From: Aquimarina rhabdastrellae
GTDB taxonomy: Bacteria > Bacteroidota > Bacteroidia > Flavobacteriales > Flavobacteriaceae
Length of the DNA stretch: 64,000 nt
Reading direction: 5' to 3'
Assembly (NCBI GenBank): GCA_947387485.1
Contig: CANDNT010000006.1
Coordinates: forward strand, 1 to 64,000
Part shown: positions 1 to 9,146 of the stretch, one piece after another
How positions within the stretch are numbered: position 1 is the stretch's first letter
Layout of the letters: each line of letters starts with the position of its first letter
The notes under the pieces: model-generated
Databases searched by the model: none
Seen by the model: the letters and a program-made list of their open reading frames with translations, nothing else
Told to the model about the DNA's origin: nothing
Made by a program: the position numbers and the translations under genes

Positions 1-97
1 TCAATACATCAATAAGTTTCTATTTCAAAGAAATATCAACAATCTTAAAATTAATATTGCCTAAATGCACCACGGGTAGAATGCTAATTTTGAACAT

Positions 98-133
98 AAA
101 AAAAACCGAGAATGAATCATTCTCGGTTTTTTT
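98..133 (-). terminator. Bidirectional intrinsic terminator after the T9SS adhesin gene
   Basis: A perfect hairpin at 106-126 (CCGAGAATGA arm) is flanked by an A-tract on the left and a T-tract on the right. It can therefore stop transcription from either side. It lies 20 bases beyond the stop codon of the adhesin gene and closes the five-gene minus-strand operon. Confidence 0.85.
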
Positions 134-153
134 ATATGTAAGTTTTAGATAAA

Positions 154-3100
154 CTAGTTTTTAATAATTCGTTGAGTTAAAATTCCTTTGTTCGAAAAGA
201 ATCTAGCAAAATATACACCTTTAGATAAATTAGTAATATCAATTGTTTTAGATGTATTAGTATTCATATTTTTAGAAAAAACTGATCTACCTTGAATATT
301 GAATAATTTTACCGTGTGAATTTCTATATCGCTACCATACGAAAAGGAGATAATTCCTTGCGATGGATTAGGATAGATATAAAAAGAATCATTATTAATG
401 GTAAAATCATTAGTACTTAAAGTACTGTCATATGTTATAGTAAACTCTGTGGCTGCATCATTAGGATTACCACTAGTATCACTAGCAACATTTGCTGCTA
501 TATTAATAGTGATTAAACCGTTAGTACCTGGTGTAATTTCAATATCATAAATTAAACCAGCTGTAGTTTCATTAAAGTTAGTTACACTTCCGTTAGTCAC
601 AGTAATATCACCCATTACAAATCCTGATATGTTTTCAGAAAAAGTAATAGTAACCGGGATAGGGTTTTCTCCTGTAGGCGAAGACTCTGTCGAAGTAATA
701 GTTACAGTAGGAACTATAGTTTCAAGTGCATAGTTATTAGAATCAGTAGTACCCGTTCCAGTATTACCAGCAACATCAGTTACTCCAGAATTGGTTAAAG
801 TAATTAAATTACTAGCATCGTCAACGTTAGTACTAGGCGTAAAAGTAGCGGTAAAGGTTATGTTTCCGTCACTAGAGGCAACATTAGAAAGCGTTCCATT
901 ATCAATAGAAAGATCACTATTATCAAAACCAGAAACAGCTTCAGAGAAAGTAATAGTTACAGTAGGTGTTTCTCCAGAAATGATAGTGGTGTCATCAATA
1001 ACAATAGTAGCTGTTGGTATAATGTTATCTATTGCATAATTATTAGAATCAGTAGTGCCCGTTCCAGGATTACCAGCAACATCAGTTACTCCAGAATTGG
1101 TCAAAGTAATTAGATTACTAGCATCATCAACATTAGCATTAGGCGTAAAAGTAGCGGTAAAAGTTATATTTCCATCACTAGAAGCAACATTAGAAAGTGT
1201 TCCATTATCAATAGAAAGATCACTATTATCAAAACCAGAAACAGCTTCAGAGAAAGTAATAGTTACGGTAGGTGTTTCTCCAGAAATGATAGAAGTATCA
1301 TCAATAACAATAGTAGCTGTTGGTATAGTAGTATCTATTGCATAGTTATTAGAATCAGTAGTACCCGTTCCAGTATTACCAGCAGTATCAGTTACTCCAG
1401 AGTTGGTTAAAGTAATTAAGTTACTAGCATCGTCAACATTAGTAGTAGGTGTAAAAGTAGCAGTAAAAGTTATATTTCCATCACTAGAAATGACATTAGA
1501 AAGCGTTCCATTATCGATAGAAAGATCACTATTGTCAAAACCAAAAACAGCTTCAGAGAAGGTAATAGTTACCGTAGGCGTTTCCCCAGAAATAATAGAA
1601 GTATCATCAATAACGATAGTAGCTGTTGGGATAGTAGTATCTATAGCATAATTATTAGAGTCAGTAGTACCCGTTCCAGCATTACCTGCAACATCAGTTA
1701 CTCCAGAGTTAGTTAAAGTAATTAAGTTACTTGAATCATCAACATTAGTAGTCGGCGTAAAAGTGGCAGTAAAAGTTACATTCCCATCACTAGAAGCAAC
1801 ATTAGAAAGCGTTCCATTATCAATAGAAAGATCACTATTATCAAAACCAGAAACAGCTTCAGAGAAGGTAATAGTTACCGTAGGCGTTTCTCCAGAGATA
1901 ATAGCTGTATCATCAATAACGATAGTAGCTGTTGGGATAGTAGTATCTATAGCATAATTATTAGAGTCAGTAGTACCCGTTCCAGCATTACCTGCAACAT
2001 CAGTTACTCCAGAGTTAGTTAAAGTAATTAAGTTACTTGAATCATCAACATTAGTAGTCGGCGTAAAAGTGGCAGTAAAAGTTACATTCCCATCACTAGA
2101 AGCAACATTAGAAAGCGTTCCATTATCAATAGAAAGATCACTATTATCAAAACCAGAAACAGCTTCAGAGAAGGTAATAGTTACCGTAGGCGTTTCTCCA
2201 GAGATAATAGCTGTATCATCAATAACGATAGTAGCTGTTGGGATAGTAGTATCTATAGCATAATTATTAGAGTCAGTAGTACCCGTTCCAGCATTACCTG
2301 CAGCATCAGTTACTCCCGAGTTAGTCAAAGTGATTAGATTGCTAGCATCGTCAACGTTAGTAGTAGGCGTAAAAGTAGCGGTAAAAGTTATATTTCCATC
2401 ACTAGAAGAAACATTAGAAAGCGTTCCATTGTCAATAGAAAGGTCACTATTATCAAAACCAGAAACAGCTTCAGAGAAGGTAATGGTTACCGTAGGTGTT
2501 TCCCCAGAAATGATAGCGGTGTCATCGATAACGATGGTAGCTGTTGGAACTTCAAGGTCTAGATTATGTACTTCACCTGTGGTAAACGCTGTAACATGAC
2601 CATTTGTACCATTTCCATTTCCAGTACTATCAGTTATATCAGTATTAGCTAATAGATCTAGTCTTAAAGAACCATCGCCAGTGATAGTATTTATAGTAAC
2701 ATTAACTGATGTACCTGAACTAGCAGAAACCGAGGCGATTGAAGCAGAAGCAGTACCAGTTGTTGTTAATTCAAAATCATCTGTAGTAATATTATTTGCA
2801 ATCTCATCAAAAGTAACAGTATAAGTTACTGTAGTAGCATTTTCAGCGGGAGTCCCTTGTAAAGCTATGGATTGTACTATAGGAGGAGTTTCATCAACAC
2901 AAAATTCAAAATTATCAACTGCTACATATGTAAAATCAGCAAAAATTTCAAATTCGATTTCATCAATTGAAGTATTACTGTGGTCTGAACCATTAATGGA
3001 TGAGAAATCCAAATCTAAAAAACCGTTATTTCCTTGAGCGACCGCAGTAGGAAAAGTAGTGTTTGTATTGTTTAAATCTATAGTATAAACAGTAGTACCA

Positions 3101-5130
3101 TTAACCTTACCTCTAATCGTTACTGTTCCATCATCTGTAGGATTACTTCCGGCTGCAATCGAAGAAACGTATAATGATAGCGTATTTACTGTAAATGTTG
3201 AATTATCTGAAGTTTCTATAGCATAAGCACCAGTCCCATTTCCTTCGTTATCCAAAAAGATATCAGAACCATTTGCACCCGCACCATTAATATTGAAAAC
3301 ATCTAATCCATTAGTTAGATTAAACATAAATCCGTTACTACTAAAAGAAGTATCTCCAGGGGTAAAAGATTCAAAAGTTTCTACAGCACAAGGCGAAACG
3401 GTATGATCCTCACCTGTTGTGAATACTGGAGGACCACTATTACCCAATGCATCTTCGATATCTGTAGAAGCATTGAGGTCAATGCTAATGGTTCCTTGAC
3501 CAGTGATATTATCTACAGTAACTGTATAAATATTATTGTTTCCAGTAATTCCCGAAATGTTTCCAGTTGTACCGCTAGTATCCAAAGAAAAATCGTCAGT
3601 AGTAACATTACTTACATTTTCGTTAAACGTCACTGTAAAATCAACTGAAGTTGCTGTTGATGTTGGCGAACCAGCTACTGTAATACTCTGTACTTCTGGA
3701 GGAAAAGTATCTGCTGTACCTTCTTCGCAAAATTCAAAATGATCAATAGCCAAATAGGTAAACGCAGCACCAATCACAAGTTCAACTTCGTCTACATTTG
3801 TAGTAGTATAATCTGAAGATCCATCTGTAGCAAAATTAATATTAAAGAAACCATTATCACCATTATTAAGAGTTGTAGGGAAACCTGAATTTTTGATAAT
3901 AGTATAAACTGTTGAACCAGCTACTTTTCCGTTAATGGTTAATGTACCATCGTTAGTAGGAGTAGTACCACCAGTTATAGAAGAGAGATAAAGATCTAGA
4001 GTGCTCATAGTAAATAATTCACCTCCAGTTGACTGAATAGCATAAGTACCAGCACCACCATTATTATTGTCCAAATAGCGATCAGAATCACTAGCCCCAG
4101 CATCAATTAGTTCAACGATACGTAATCCGTTTGTAGCGGTAAAAGGAAGTCCATTACTACCAAAAGTAGTTGCATTAACAGCAGTACCTTCAAAAGATTC
4201 TAAGAAACAAGCAGAAACTGTATGATGATCACCAGAAGTGAATGCGGGCGGGCCATTATTCCCTAATGCATCTTGGATATCTGTAGAAGCATTGAGGTCA
4301 ATACTAATTGTCCCTTCGCCAGAAAGATTATTGACATTAATAGTATAACTTGTACCAGATCCTGATATTGTATTAATAGTACCTGTAGCAGATCCTGTAG
4401 CATCTATAGAGAAATCATCTGTAGTTACATTAGAAGCAACTTCATTAAAAGTAACTATAAAATCCACTTGTTCATCAGTAGTATTTGGTGAACCATTAAC
4501 AGTAATACTTTGTACATTAGGTGGATTAGTATCTCCTGCTATAGTATTCCATCTAAAAGCATCTAATGCCATATAATCCAGGTTATTGGTAGAAGTGAAA
4601 ACCAATTCATCGATAGGGTCATCTGTAAAATCTGAAGCACCTTCTGTAGCAAAGTCAATAAAAGTAAATCCGTTATTAACTCCTAAGTTAGTTGGATTAT
4701 TGAAACCAGAAGTTTTGGTAAAAGAAAATACCTGTGAACCATCTTTTCGCCCAGTGATAGTAAGATTACCAGTGTGGCTAGAAAGACTAGCTGTCGCACA
4801 GAATAAATACAAATCTAAGACTAGAAAATCAGTACCACCATTGGCAGCAATTGTGAAGCTACTACCATCTCCTGGTGGAATTGGACTAGCTGTATTTTCA
4901 ATAAATTTGTCATCTGCAGTAGTTCCATTCCATCCCGCACCTGCAACTTCAAAAACATCATAGGTTTCTCCTGTGCTACTTGTAATGGTAAAAGTTTGAC
5001 TATTATCTGTAAATGTTGTTGAATTAAGACTTTCGTCTTCAAAAGTTTCTGTTGTTTGCGCTAAAATACCACTTGTGCTTCCTAAGAGAAAGACAAGACC
5101 ATATAAAAGCTTTAAGTATAATTGTTTCAT
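154..5130 (-). CDS. Large secreted T9SS-sorted adhesin with Ig-like repeats
   Basis: The 1658-aa protein starts with a Sec signal peptide (about residues 1-24, ending LAQ). Three modules follow, each a jelly-roll-like region of about 160 residues (conserved LDLYL and ID-E-EF segments) plus an Ig-like domain opening PPxVQSI. Next come six nearly identical 102-residue Ig-like domains (PTATIVIDDT start, SEAVSGFDNSDLS core), one divergent Ig-like domain, and a C-terminal T9SS type A sorting domain (YPNPSQG near residue 1585, ending RIIKN). The protein should be exported across the outer membrane by T9SS and anchored or released as an adhesin. Its ATG lies 2 bases after the stop of the methyltransferase gene, so it is the last gene of that operon. 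Ligand unknown. Two adjacent repeat units are identical at DNA level. Confidence 0.9.
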   Translation of the reverse strand: MKQLYLKLLYGLVFLLGSTSGILAQTTETFEDESLNSTTFTDNSQTFTITSSTGETYDVFEVAGAGWNGTTADDKFIENTASPIPPGDGSSFTIAANGGTDFLVLDLYLFCATASLSSHTGNLTITGRKDGSQVFSFTKTSGFNNPTNLGVNNGFTFIDFATEGASDFTDDPIDELVFTSTNNLDYMALDAFRWNTIAGDTNPPNVQSITVNGSPNTTDEQVDFIVTFNEVASNVTTDDFSIDATGSATGTINTISGSGTSYTINVNNLSGEGTISIDLNASTDIQDALGNNGPPAFTSGDHHTVSACFLESFEGTAVNATTFGSNGLPFTATNGLRIVELIDAGASDSDRYLDNNNGGAGTYAIQSTGGELFTMSTLDLYLSSITGGTTPTNDGTLTINGKVAGSTVYTIIKNSGFPTTLNNGDNGFFNINFATDGSSDYTTTNVDEVELVIGAAFTYLAIDHFEFCEEGTADTFPPEVQSITVAGSPTSTATSVDFTVTFNENVSNVTTDDFSLDTSGTTGNISGITGNNNIYTVTVDNITGQGTISIDLNASTDIEDALGNSGPPVFTTGEDHTVSPCAVETFESFTPGDTSFSSNGFMFNLTNGLDVFNINGAGANGSDIFLDNEGNGTGAYAIETSDNSTFTVNTLSLYVSSIAAGSNPTDDGTVTIRGKVNGTTVYTIDLNNTNTTFPTAVAQGNNGFLDLDFSSINGSDHSNTSIDEIEFEIFADFTYVAVDNFEFCVDETPPIVQSIALQGTPAENATTVTYTVTFDEIANNITTDDFELTTTGTASASIASVSASSGTSVNVTINTITGDGSLRLDLLANTDITDSTGNGNGTNGHVTAFTTGEVHNLDLEVPTATIVIDDTAIISGETPTVTITFSEAVSGFDNSDLSIDNGTLSNVSSSDGNITFTATFTPTTNVDDASNLITLTNSGVTDAAGNAGTGTTDSNNYAIDTTIPTATIVIDDTAIISGETPTVTITFSEAVSGFDNSDLSIDNGTLSNVASSDGNVTFTATFTPTTNVDDSSNLITLTNSGVTDVAGNAGTGTTDSNNYAIDTTIPTATIVIDDTAIISGETPTVTITFSEAVSGFDNSDLSIDNGTLSNVASSDGNVTFTATFTPTTNVDDSSNLITLTNSGVTDVAGNAGTGTTDSNNYAIDTTIPTATIVIDDTSIISGETPTVTITFSEAVFGFDNSDLSIDNGTLSNVISSDGNITFTATFTPTTNVDDASNLITLTNSGVTDTAGNTGTGTTDSNNYAIDTTIPTATIVIDDTSIISGETPTVTITFSEAVSGFDNSDLSIDNGTLSNVASSDGNITFTATFTPNANVDDASNLITLTNSGVTDVAGNPGTGTTDSNNYAIDNIIPTATIVIDDTTIISGETPTVTITFSEAVSGFDNSDLSIDNGTLSNVASSDGNITFTATFTPSTNVDDASNLITLTNSGVTDVAGNTGTGTTDSNNYALETIVPTVTITSTESSPTGENPIPVTITFSENISGFVMGDITVTNGSVTNFNETTAGLIYDIEITPGTNGLITINIAANVASDTSGNPNDAATEFTITYDSTLSTNDFTINNDSFYIYPNPSQGIISFSYGSDIEIHTVKLFNIQGRSVFSKNMNTNTSKTIDITNLSKGVYFARFFSNKGILTQRIIKN
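683..2518. repeat. Six-unit 306-bp tandem repeat inside the adhesin gene
   Basis: Six units of 306 bp encode the 102-residue Ig-like domains. Approximate starts are 683, 989, 1295, 1601, 1907 and 2213. Units 1601-1906 and 1907-2212 are identical base for base, and the identity at offset 306 continues to about 2301. The other units differ by scattered substitutions. This pattern fits recent unit duplication or gene conversion. The outer boundaries are approximate because the first unit merges with the divergent seventh domain. Confidence 0.9.
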
Positions 5131-5132
5131 GG

Positions 5133-6149
5133 TTATGATAGATTTTGTTTTGATTTATAAGAGATAATGTTCCAAGAAGGAACGTTTGTTGTTTGGTATT
5201 TGATTTTAAAAGGTTGATTCTGTATTGTATATAAAGAAGTAATGCAAAATGGATTAGTGATTAAAGAATCTTCATATGCTAGATGATAAGACGGAGATAC
5301 TTTTATAAAAGTATAAATACATACATCTGGAGCTTCTTGAAAATCTTTTGTAATTGTTATCCAGTTGCTTTCAAAAGAAAAAGGTTGAGTACTATTAATA
5401 TCTCGATCTATAGAGAATAATGGTTGTAGTGGCACCCGATTCTTGTTGGCTTCATTTTTTACTATATAAGTGTTGTTATATTGATTTAAATAAGGTTCTT
5501 TCCCAAATAAGGAATATCCTAAAGACAAAGTGATTCTTTCAGGAATAAAAAAACCATCAGGAATAAGAAATTGACTAAGGTTTTGAGTGATTGCTACTTG
5601 AGGTTCTTCAGTTAATGCATGAAACATAGTTTCTGTCAAAATGATATGAAACTGATAATCATTTTTTGGTTGATAAGTAATAGCATCTGTAACTAAGATA
5701 TCTTCAATATAATCTTGACAATCTAATTGATCGATAATACCAGTTAGCGTTTTAATAGAACTTTGATTGATGTCTATAAGTGTAATAGCTAGTTGGCTAG
5801 ATTCAAAAAAAGCTAATAGTGGTAATATTAAAGGGGCGTAGGGCCCACAACCTGCATATAAAATACGTATAGGTGTATTGGGGAACTTTTGTATACTTTG
5901 GGTTATAACCTCAAAAACGCCATTAATAAAATGAATAGTTCTTTTTGCATCTTTTATACAATCTCCAGCATGTTCTTGAGATAAGGCGATACCATGCAAT
6001 AAATGTATGTCTTTTTGCTTATCTGGAAAGGTATCAAACTCTTGATAAAACTGATATAATAAATTTGAAGCATTTAAGATCGTAGGTTGATTTGAAGCAT
6101 CAAAAATATTTTGAGTTAACGATTTAAGATATGACAATGACTGTTCCAT
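5133..6149 (-). CDS. SAM-dependent methyltransferase-like protein of the tail-collar operon
   Basis: The 338-aa protein has a class I methyltransferase fold signature. The glycine-rich SAM loop ILYAGCGPYAPL is at about residues 96-107, and an acidic residue (D125, in LIDIN) ends the second strand. A TETMFHALTEE segment is followed by LIPDGFFIPERITL, which resembles the post-SAM region of protein arginine methyltransferases. Substrate unknown; similarity to PRMTs is my reading of the motifs. It lies between the tail-collar gene (56-base gap) and the adhesin gene (2-base gap), so a role in modifying one of those products is plausible. No signal peptide is seen, so it should act in the cytoplasm before export. 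Confidence 0.72.
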   Translation of the reverse strand: MEQSLSYLKSLTQNIFDASNQPTILNASNLLYQFYQEFDTFPDKQKDIHLLHGIALSQEHAGDCIKDAKRTIHFINGVFEVITQSIQKFPNTPIRILYAGCGPYAPLILPLLAFFESSQLAITLIDINQSSIKTLTGIIDQLDCQDYIEDILVTDAITYQPKNDYQFHIILTETMFHALTEEPQVAITQNLSQFLIPDGFFIPERITLSLGYSLFGKEPYLNQYNNTYIVKNEANKNRVPLQPLFSIDRDINSTQPFSFESNWITITKDFQEAPDVCIYTFIKVSPSYHLAYEDSLITNPFCITSLYTIQNQPFKIKYQTTNVPSWNIISYKSKQNLS

Positions 6150-6205
6150 ATATAGATAATTAATACTTCATGAACTATCTACAAATAGTCCATGAAGTAT
6201 TTAAA

Positions 6206-6760
6206 TTAATTTCTTGAAGGGAAAATTCCTTGTAAGCAAATGATATAATATAAAGATAACCATGGTTGTCTGTTTTCATGTGCTTGAGATCCTCCAGTGT
6301 TTCCAATAACTATAGAGTTATTATTTAGCGTTGTATCAGGACTAGAAGCATTAAATCCTAATCCAGGAGAGAAAGATCTACCAGAACCTACACCTGGTGT
6401 AGCAATTGTAGAACCTGGTACAGGAGTACTGATAGTAGCGTTACCAGAATTAACATTAAAGGTATGAGCATGCGTATGTGAAGGAATTTGAAGACTGTTT
6501 AAAGTAACAGTTTCTACACCTCCTCTTTGTCCTTCTCTATAGGTCGATAAACCAGGGCCAGTACCAGGTCCTATAGGTACGCGTCCTCTTAAATCAGGTA
6601 GCGCAAATGATGTTCTTCCGTCTCCACCATAAATAGTTCCTAAAATAGAAAATAGCGCAGTATTTGAAGAGATAGCTAATAGTTGCCCTTCACAAAAAGC
6701 CCATGTTCTAGGTGCAAAATTACCCGCAAATAAGCGTACTTCTCCGATCATTCCTTCCAT
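6206..6760 (-). CDS. Phage tail collar domain protein (microcystin-dependent-protein type)
   Basis: The 184-aa protein begins MEGMIGEVRLFAGNFAPR and continues with WAFCEGQLL, LFSILGTIYGGDG and FALPDLRGRVPIG. This is the standard tail-collar signature of the MdpB-like bacterial family. A His-rich SHTHAHTF segment follows, and the C-terminus is GGSQAHENRQPWLSLYYIICLQG. The length is typical. There is no signal peptide, although such proteins in bacteria are often found outside phage genomes. No other phage genes are nearby, so this is not a prophage remnant. It sits third in a compact operon with formyltransferase-like and methyltransferase-like genes. Its molecular role is unknown; in phages the fold forms trimeric fibre parts. 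Confidence 0.85.
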   Translation of the reverse strand: MEGMIGEVRLFAGNFAPRTWAFCEGQLLAISSNTALFSILGTIYGGDGRTSFALPDLRGRVPIGPGTGPGLSTYREGQRGGVETVTLNSLQIPSHTHAHTFNVNSGNATISTPVPGSTIATPGVGSGRSFSPGLGFNASSPDTTLNNNSIVIGNTGGSQAHENRQPWLSLYYIICLQGIFPSRN

Positions 6761-6780
6761 AATTGTTTGATTTTAAGTTG

Positions 6781-7734
6781 TTATGTAATATTTGATGTTG
6801 TTTCTTGTTTTATGACAGAAGTAAATCGTTGTCCTTGTTGTAGGCCAAGATTTACATATTTAGCTCCAGAAAGTATTCCTGCATCAGATTTCAATACGTT
6901 GATACGAATTAATTGTCCGTATTTACAGCATACATAGAGCCCTTCATGCGGATGAGCATGGATAATTTCTCCAGGAGTTTTACCAAATAATGGTGTTTGA
7001 CTATCTACAGGAGAAACTTCTAAAATTCTGAATTCACTCCCTTGATAATAAGTAGTTGCACCATCATATTTTGGATTAGCAGCGTTGACCAAATATTCTA
7101 TTTGTTCACTAGTTTGTGTTTCCCAGTTTATGGTGAGATCTATTGTTTTTGGAGTGCTATTATAGGTATTATGAGTAATATTTTGTTCAATATAATTAGC
7201 GTTATTATGTAGTTTAGAAAAAGCTTCTGTCCATACTTCGGCAGATAAATGAATAAGTTTAGAGTTGAGTATTCCATAGGTTTCTCCAATGATAATCGGT
7301 ACAGTTTTTTGTACCAAAAGAGGTCCCTTATCCCATTCTGTATTCATTTTATGTATAGTGATAGCGGTTTGTTGTTCTCCATTTTTTAAACTCCAAAAAA
7401 CAGGATCAGGACCTGCATTTTGTGGTAGTAATCCAAAATGAACATTAAGAAAACCGTGCTTTGGAATAGCTAAAACAGCTTCAGGGACTTTTATAGATAA
7501 ACCACAAACAATAACTAGATCAACTTCTTGACAAACTAGCCAATCTTTAAATGAGGTTGAAATATTTTCTTTAGATATAGCAAAAGTGTCATATCCTTGC
7601 TGTTTAATGTGAGTGATAAAAAAATCTTGAGCTTTATTGTTTTCAAAACAAACAGCATGCAAGTTTCCACTTCTTTCTATAGCGTTATAAATGGCTTGAC
7701 ATAACGGAAAATTACCAATGAGTATGATTTTCAT
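6781..7734 (-). CDS. Formyltransferase-family enzyme (Fmt/ArnA-like), not the housekeeping Fmt
   Basis: The 317-aa protein has a Rossmann-like N-terminal domain. Its formyltransferase active-site triad appears intact: N97 and H99 in NVHFGLLP, and D135 in WDKGPLL, with TAITIHKM between. A C-terminal domain starting about residue 205 (INWETQTSEQIEYLV, YDGATTYY) resembles the OB-like Formyl_trans_C domain. The family moves a formyl group from 10-formyl-tetrahydrofolate to an amine (Met-tRNA, amino sugars or amino acids). The operon context argues for a specialised substrate, but none can be named. Its ATG lies 2 bases after the upstream Tat-signal gene stop, which implies cotranscription. Confidence 0.78.
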   Translation of the reverse strand: MKIILIGNFPLCQAIYNAIERSGNLHAVCFENNKAQDFFITHIKQQGYDTFAISKENISTSFKDWLVCQEVDLVIVCGLSIKVPEAVLAIPKHGFLNVHFGLLPQNAGPDPVFWSLKNGEQQTAITIHKMNTEWDKGPLLVQKTVPIIIGETYGILNSKLIHLSAEVWTEAFSKLHNNANYIEQNITHNTYNSTPKTIDLTINWETQTSEQIEYLVNAANPKYDGATTYYQGSEFRILEVSPVDSQTPLFGKTPGEIIHAHPHEGLYVCCKYGQLIRINVLKSDAGILSGAKYVNLGLQQGQRFTSVIKQETTSNIT

Positions 7735-7736
7735 AA

Positions 7737-8327
7737 TTAAGAGATAGTTGTTTTAGTACCTTTAGATGTATTATGAATAGTTATATGATCACCGTTTTTA
7801 TTTCGAAAAGCAAAGAGTGTGTGTTTCCCTTTTTTGTATGAAGTTACCTTGTATGGGGCTATAACTTCTAATAGGTCAATGAAGTTTATATTGTGAGATC
7901 TTAATGAAATATAAAAGCTTTCAATAAATTGATCAAAAGCTATAGTTGATTGGTGATCTAGTATATAGGTATTGTATGAATTTTGATTCTTGATTAAAAA
8001 TGCTAATTCTTTTGTAGATACATTTAATAAAGATTTCTTTACAATAGGTAATGCATAACACTTTTGATTAAACTTTATCAAGGAAGAGGTATTGAAACCA
8101 TAACCTTGAGTTTTTAAAATTGTCGATAACTCATGGAAAGATTCTTTAAAAATATCAGATACTGAATCGATTGAAATTGTCGATGTAAATGATTGAATTG
8201 ATTGAAAACCTTTTCCAAAATGATGCAAAGATGTGTTAGAAGCCTCTCCTGCAATAATGGATGAAGGAATAATAGTTAACGCTCCAAAAGCTAGGGCAGA
8301 TGAGCTTAGGAAATTTCTACGATTCAT
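7737..8327 (-). CDS. Twin-arginine-signal protein of unknown function, first gene of tail-collar operon
   Basis: The 196-aa protein opens MNRRNFLSSSALAFGALTI, with R3-R4-x-F-L and a hydrophobic stretch. This looks like a Tat export signal, with possible cleavage after AGEA near residue 29. The remaining 165 residues show no motif I recognise, and no cysteine or histidine cluster suggests a cofactor. It is the promoter-proximal gene of the operon that runs into the formyltransferase, tail-collar, methyltransferase and adhesin genes. If it uses Tat it is exported folded, to the periplasm or beyond. It may be a partner of the tail-collar protein, but that rests on neighbourhood alone. Confidence 0.7.
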   Translation of the reverse strand: MNRRNFLSSSALAFGALTIIPSSIIAGEASNTSLHHFGKGFQSIQSFTSTISIDSVSDIFKESFHELSTILKTQGYGFNTSSLIKFNQKCYALPIVKKSLLNVSTKELAFLIKNQNSYNTYILDHQSTIAFDQFIESFYISLRSHNINFIDLLEVIAPYKVTSYKKGKHTLFAFRNKNGDHITIHNTSKGTKTTIS

Positions 8328-8426
8328 AGGATACGAAATGTTTAGTTACTCTTTCTTTAAAAATAAAGAAAAAAATATTTGTAAAGTGTTGTTTTTTTAT
8401 TTATTACGCTTTTTTTGTTGAGGTGT

Positions 8427-8435
8427 TACGGTATT
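8427..8435. promoter_or_regulatory. TACGGTATT motif upstream of the tail-collar operon
   Basis: TACGGTATT lies about 100 bases upstream of the operon's first ATG. The same nonamer recurs at 53613-53621, and related TACGGT sites occur at 53732-53737 (reverse) and 53864-53869. It could be a regulator site, but nothing in the sequence proves this. Confidence 0.25.
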
Positions 8436-8520
8436 TAATCAAAAATAACAAGTGAGAATAATCAATCCTATAGGTAAAAACCCGTGATTTTGGAAAACTA
8501 TAGAAATAAGTTCATAAAAA

Positions 8521-8558
8521 AGCCGCAATGGAAATGAATTTCCGTTGTGGCTTTTTTT
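8521..8558 (-). terminator. Bidirectional terminator after the retropepsin-like gene
   Basis: An imperfect stem at 8521-8552 (AGCCGCAAtGGAAA pairing with TTTCCgTTGTGGCT) has an A-run on the left and seven Ts on the right. It lies 30 bases beyond the stop of the minus-strand aspartic protease gene, upstream of the tail-collar operon. Confidence 0.8.
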
Positions 8559-8588
8559 ATAGATTAATACCTAATGTGTTAACTTATA

Positions 8589-9026
8589 TCATTTTAGATA
8601 TAGACATTTTCGTTCGTAATCGATAACAGCTTTTCCTTTTTTTAGAATATCAGCGCCGATAATTCCATCAACAGGTTCGGCATTATGATTAAGCAAAGCC
8701 TGGTTAACGTGTTGCATGTCAAAAAGAACTAGAGAAACCTTTTTCTTTTTCCATTTCCCTATTTTTAAAGTATTTTTTTTAGAAACTTGAGTAGTCATAT
8801 TTGTAGCACCTGCACCTGCAGCTTTTACGTCACTATCTTGGGCAAATAAATCAAACTTTTCTACAGCCTCAAAACCGACACAAGAATTTGATGCTCCAGT
8901 ATCCAAAATAAAATTACCTTTTATACCATTTAAAGTTGCTTTGACTTCAAAATGATTAGTCTTGGTCAATGCCAATTTTATACGAGTATATTTTTTTGCT
9001 AAAAGGAATTTACGTAGGGTGCTCAT
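8589..9026 (-). CDS. Single-domain retropepsin-like aspartic protease
   Basis: The 145-aa protein has one clan-AA aspartic protease domain. The catalytic motif is D42-T-G-A-S in FILDTGASNSCVG, and the C-terminal IIGADILKKG segment (hydrophobic-hydrophobic-G) completes the psi-loop signature. A single domain implies a homodimer with one catalytic Asp per subunit, as in retropepsins. There is no signal peptide or transmembrane segment, so it is predicted to be cytoplasmic. It is monocistronic, with its own terminator, and divergent from tatD. The substrate is unknown. Such short proteases are common in Bacteroidetes and are usually not viral. Confidence 0.8.
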   Translation of the reverse strand: MSTLRKFLLAKKYTRIKLALTKTNHFEVKATLNGIKGNFILDTGASNSCVGFEAVEKFDLFAQDSDVKAAGAGATNMTTQVSKKNTLKIGKWKKKKVSLVLFDMQHVNQALLNHNAEPVDGIIGADILKKGKAVIDYERKCLYLK

Positions 9027-9110
9027 ATACTTAATTAGGGGTTAGTTTAAAGTGTAAAAATAATACAAAAAACAATAGAAAAACATGCTAAAATTATAGA
9101 AGGAGAGAAG

Positions 9111-9142
9111 TTGTGTTTCTGAAGTGTATTTTCATACTTTTG
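9111..9142 (+). promoter_or_regulatory. Bacteroidetes-type promoter, likely giving a leaderless tatD transcript
   Basis: TTG at 9111-9113 and TACTTTTG at 9135-9142 are 21 bases apart and match the flavobacterial TTG/TAnnTTTG consensus. The tatD ATG is only 4 bases past the -7 element, so the transcript would begin at or within a few bases of the start codon. Confidence 0.6.
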
Positions 9143-9146
9143 CAGC

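Noticed and set aside
683..2518. CRISPR-like periodic repeat
   Set aside because: Units are 306 bp, fully coding and lack spacers; the 237-241 bp repeats at 19160-20345 are likewise protein domains. No CRISPR array was seen.
791..2599. Series of plus-strand open frames of 64-96 codons
   Set aside because: They repeat every 306 bp, exactly as the adhesin Ig repeats on the other strand, and are antisense shadows of them.
4586..4963. 125-codon plus-strand frame
   Set aside because: Antisense to the adhesin N-terminal module, which has clear signal peptide and domain structure.
6206..6760. Prophage remnant suggested by a tail collar domain
   Set aside because: No capsid, portal, terminase, integrase or lysis genes are nearby, and the gene lies in an operon of bacterial enzymes; it matches the bacterial Mdp-type group.
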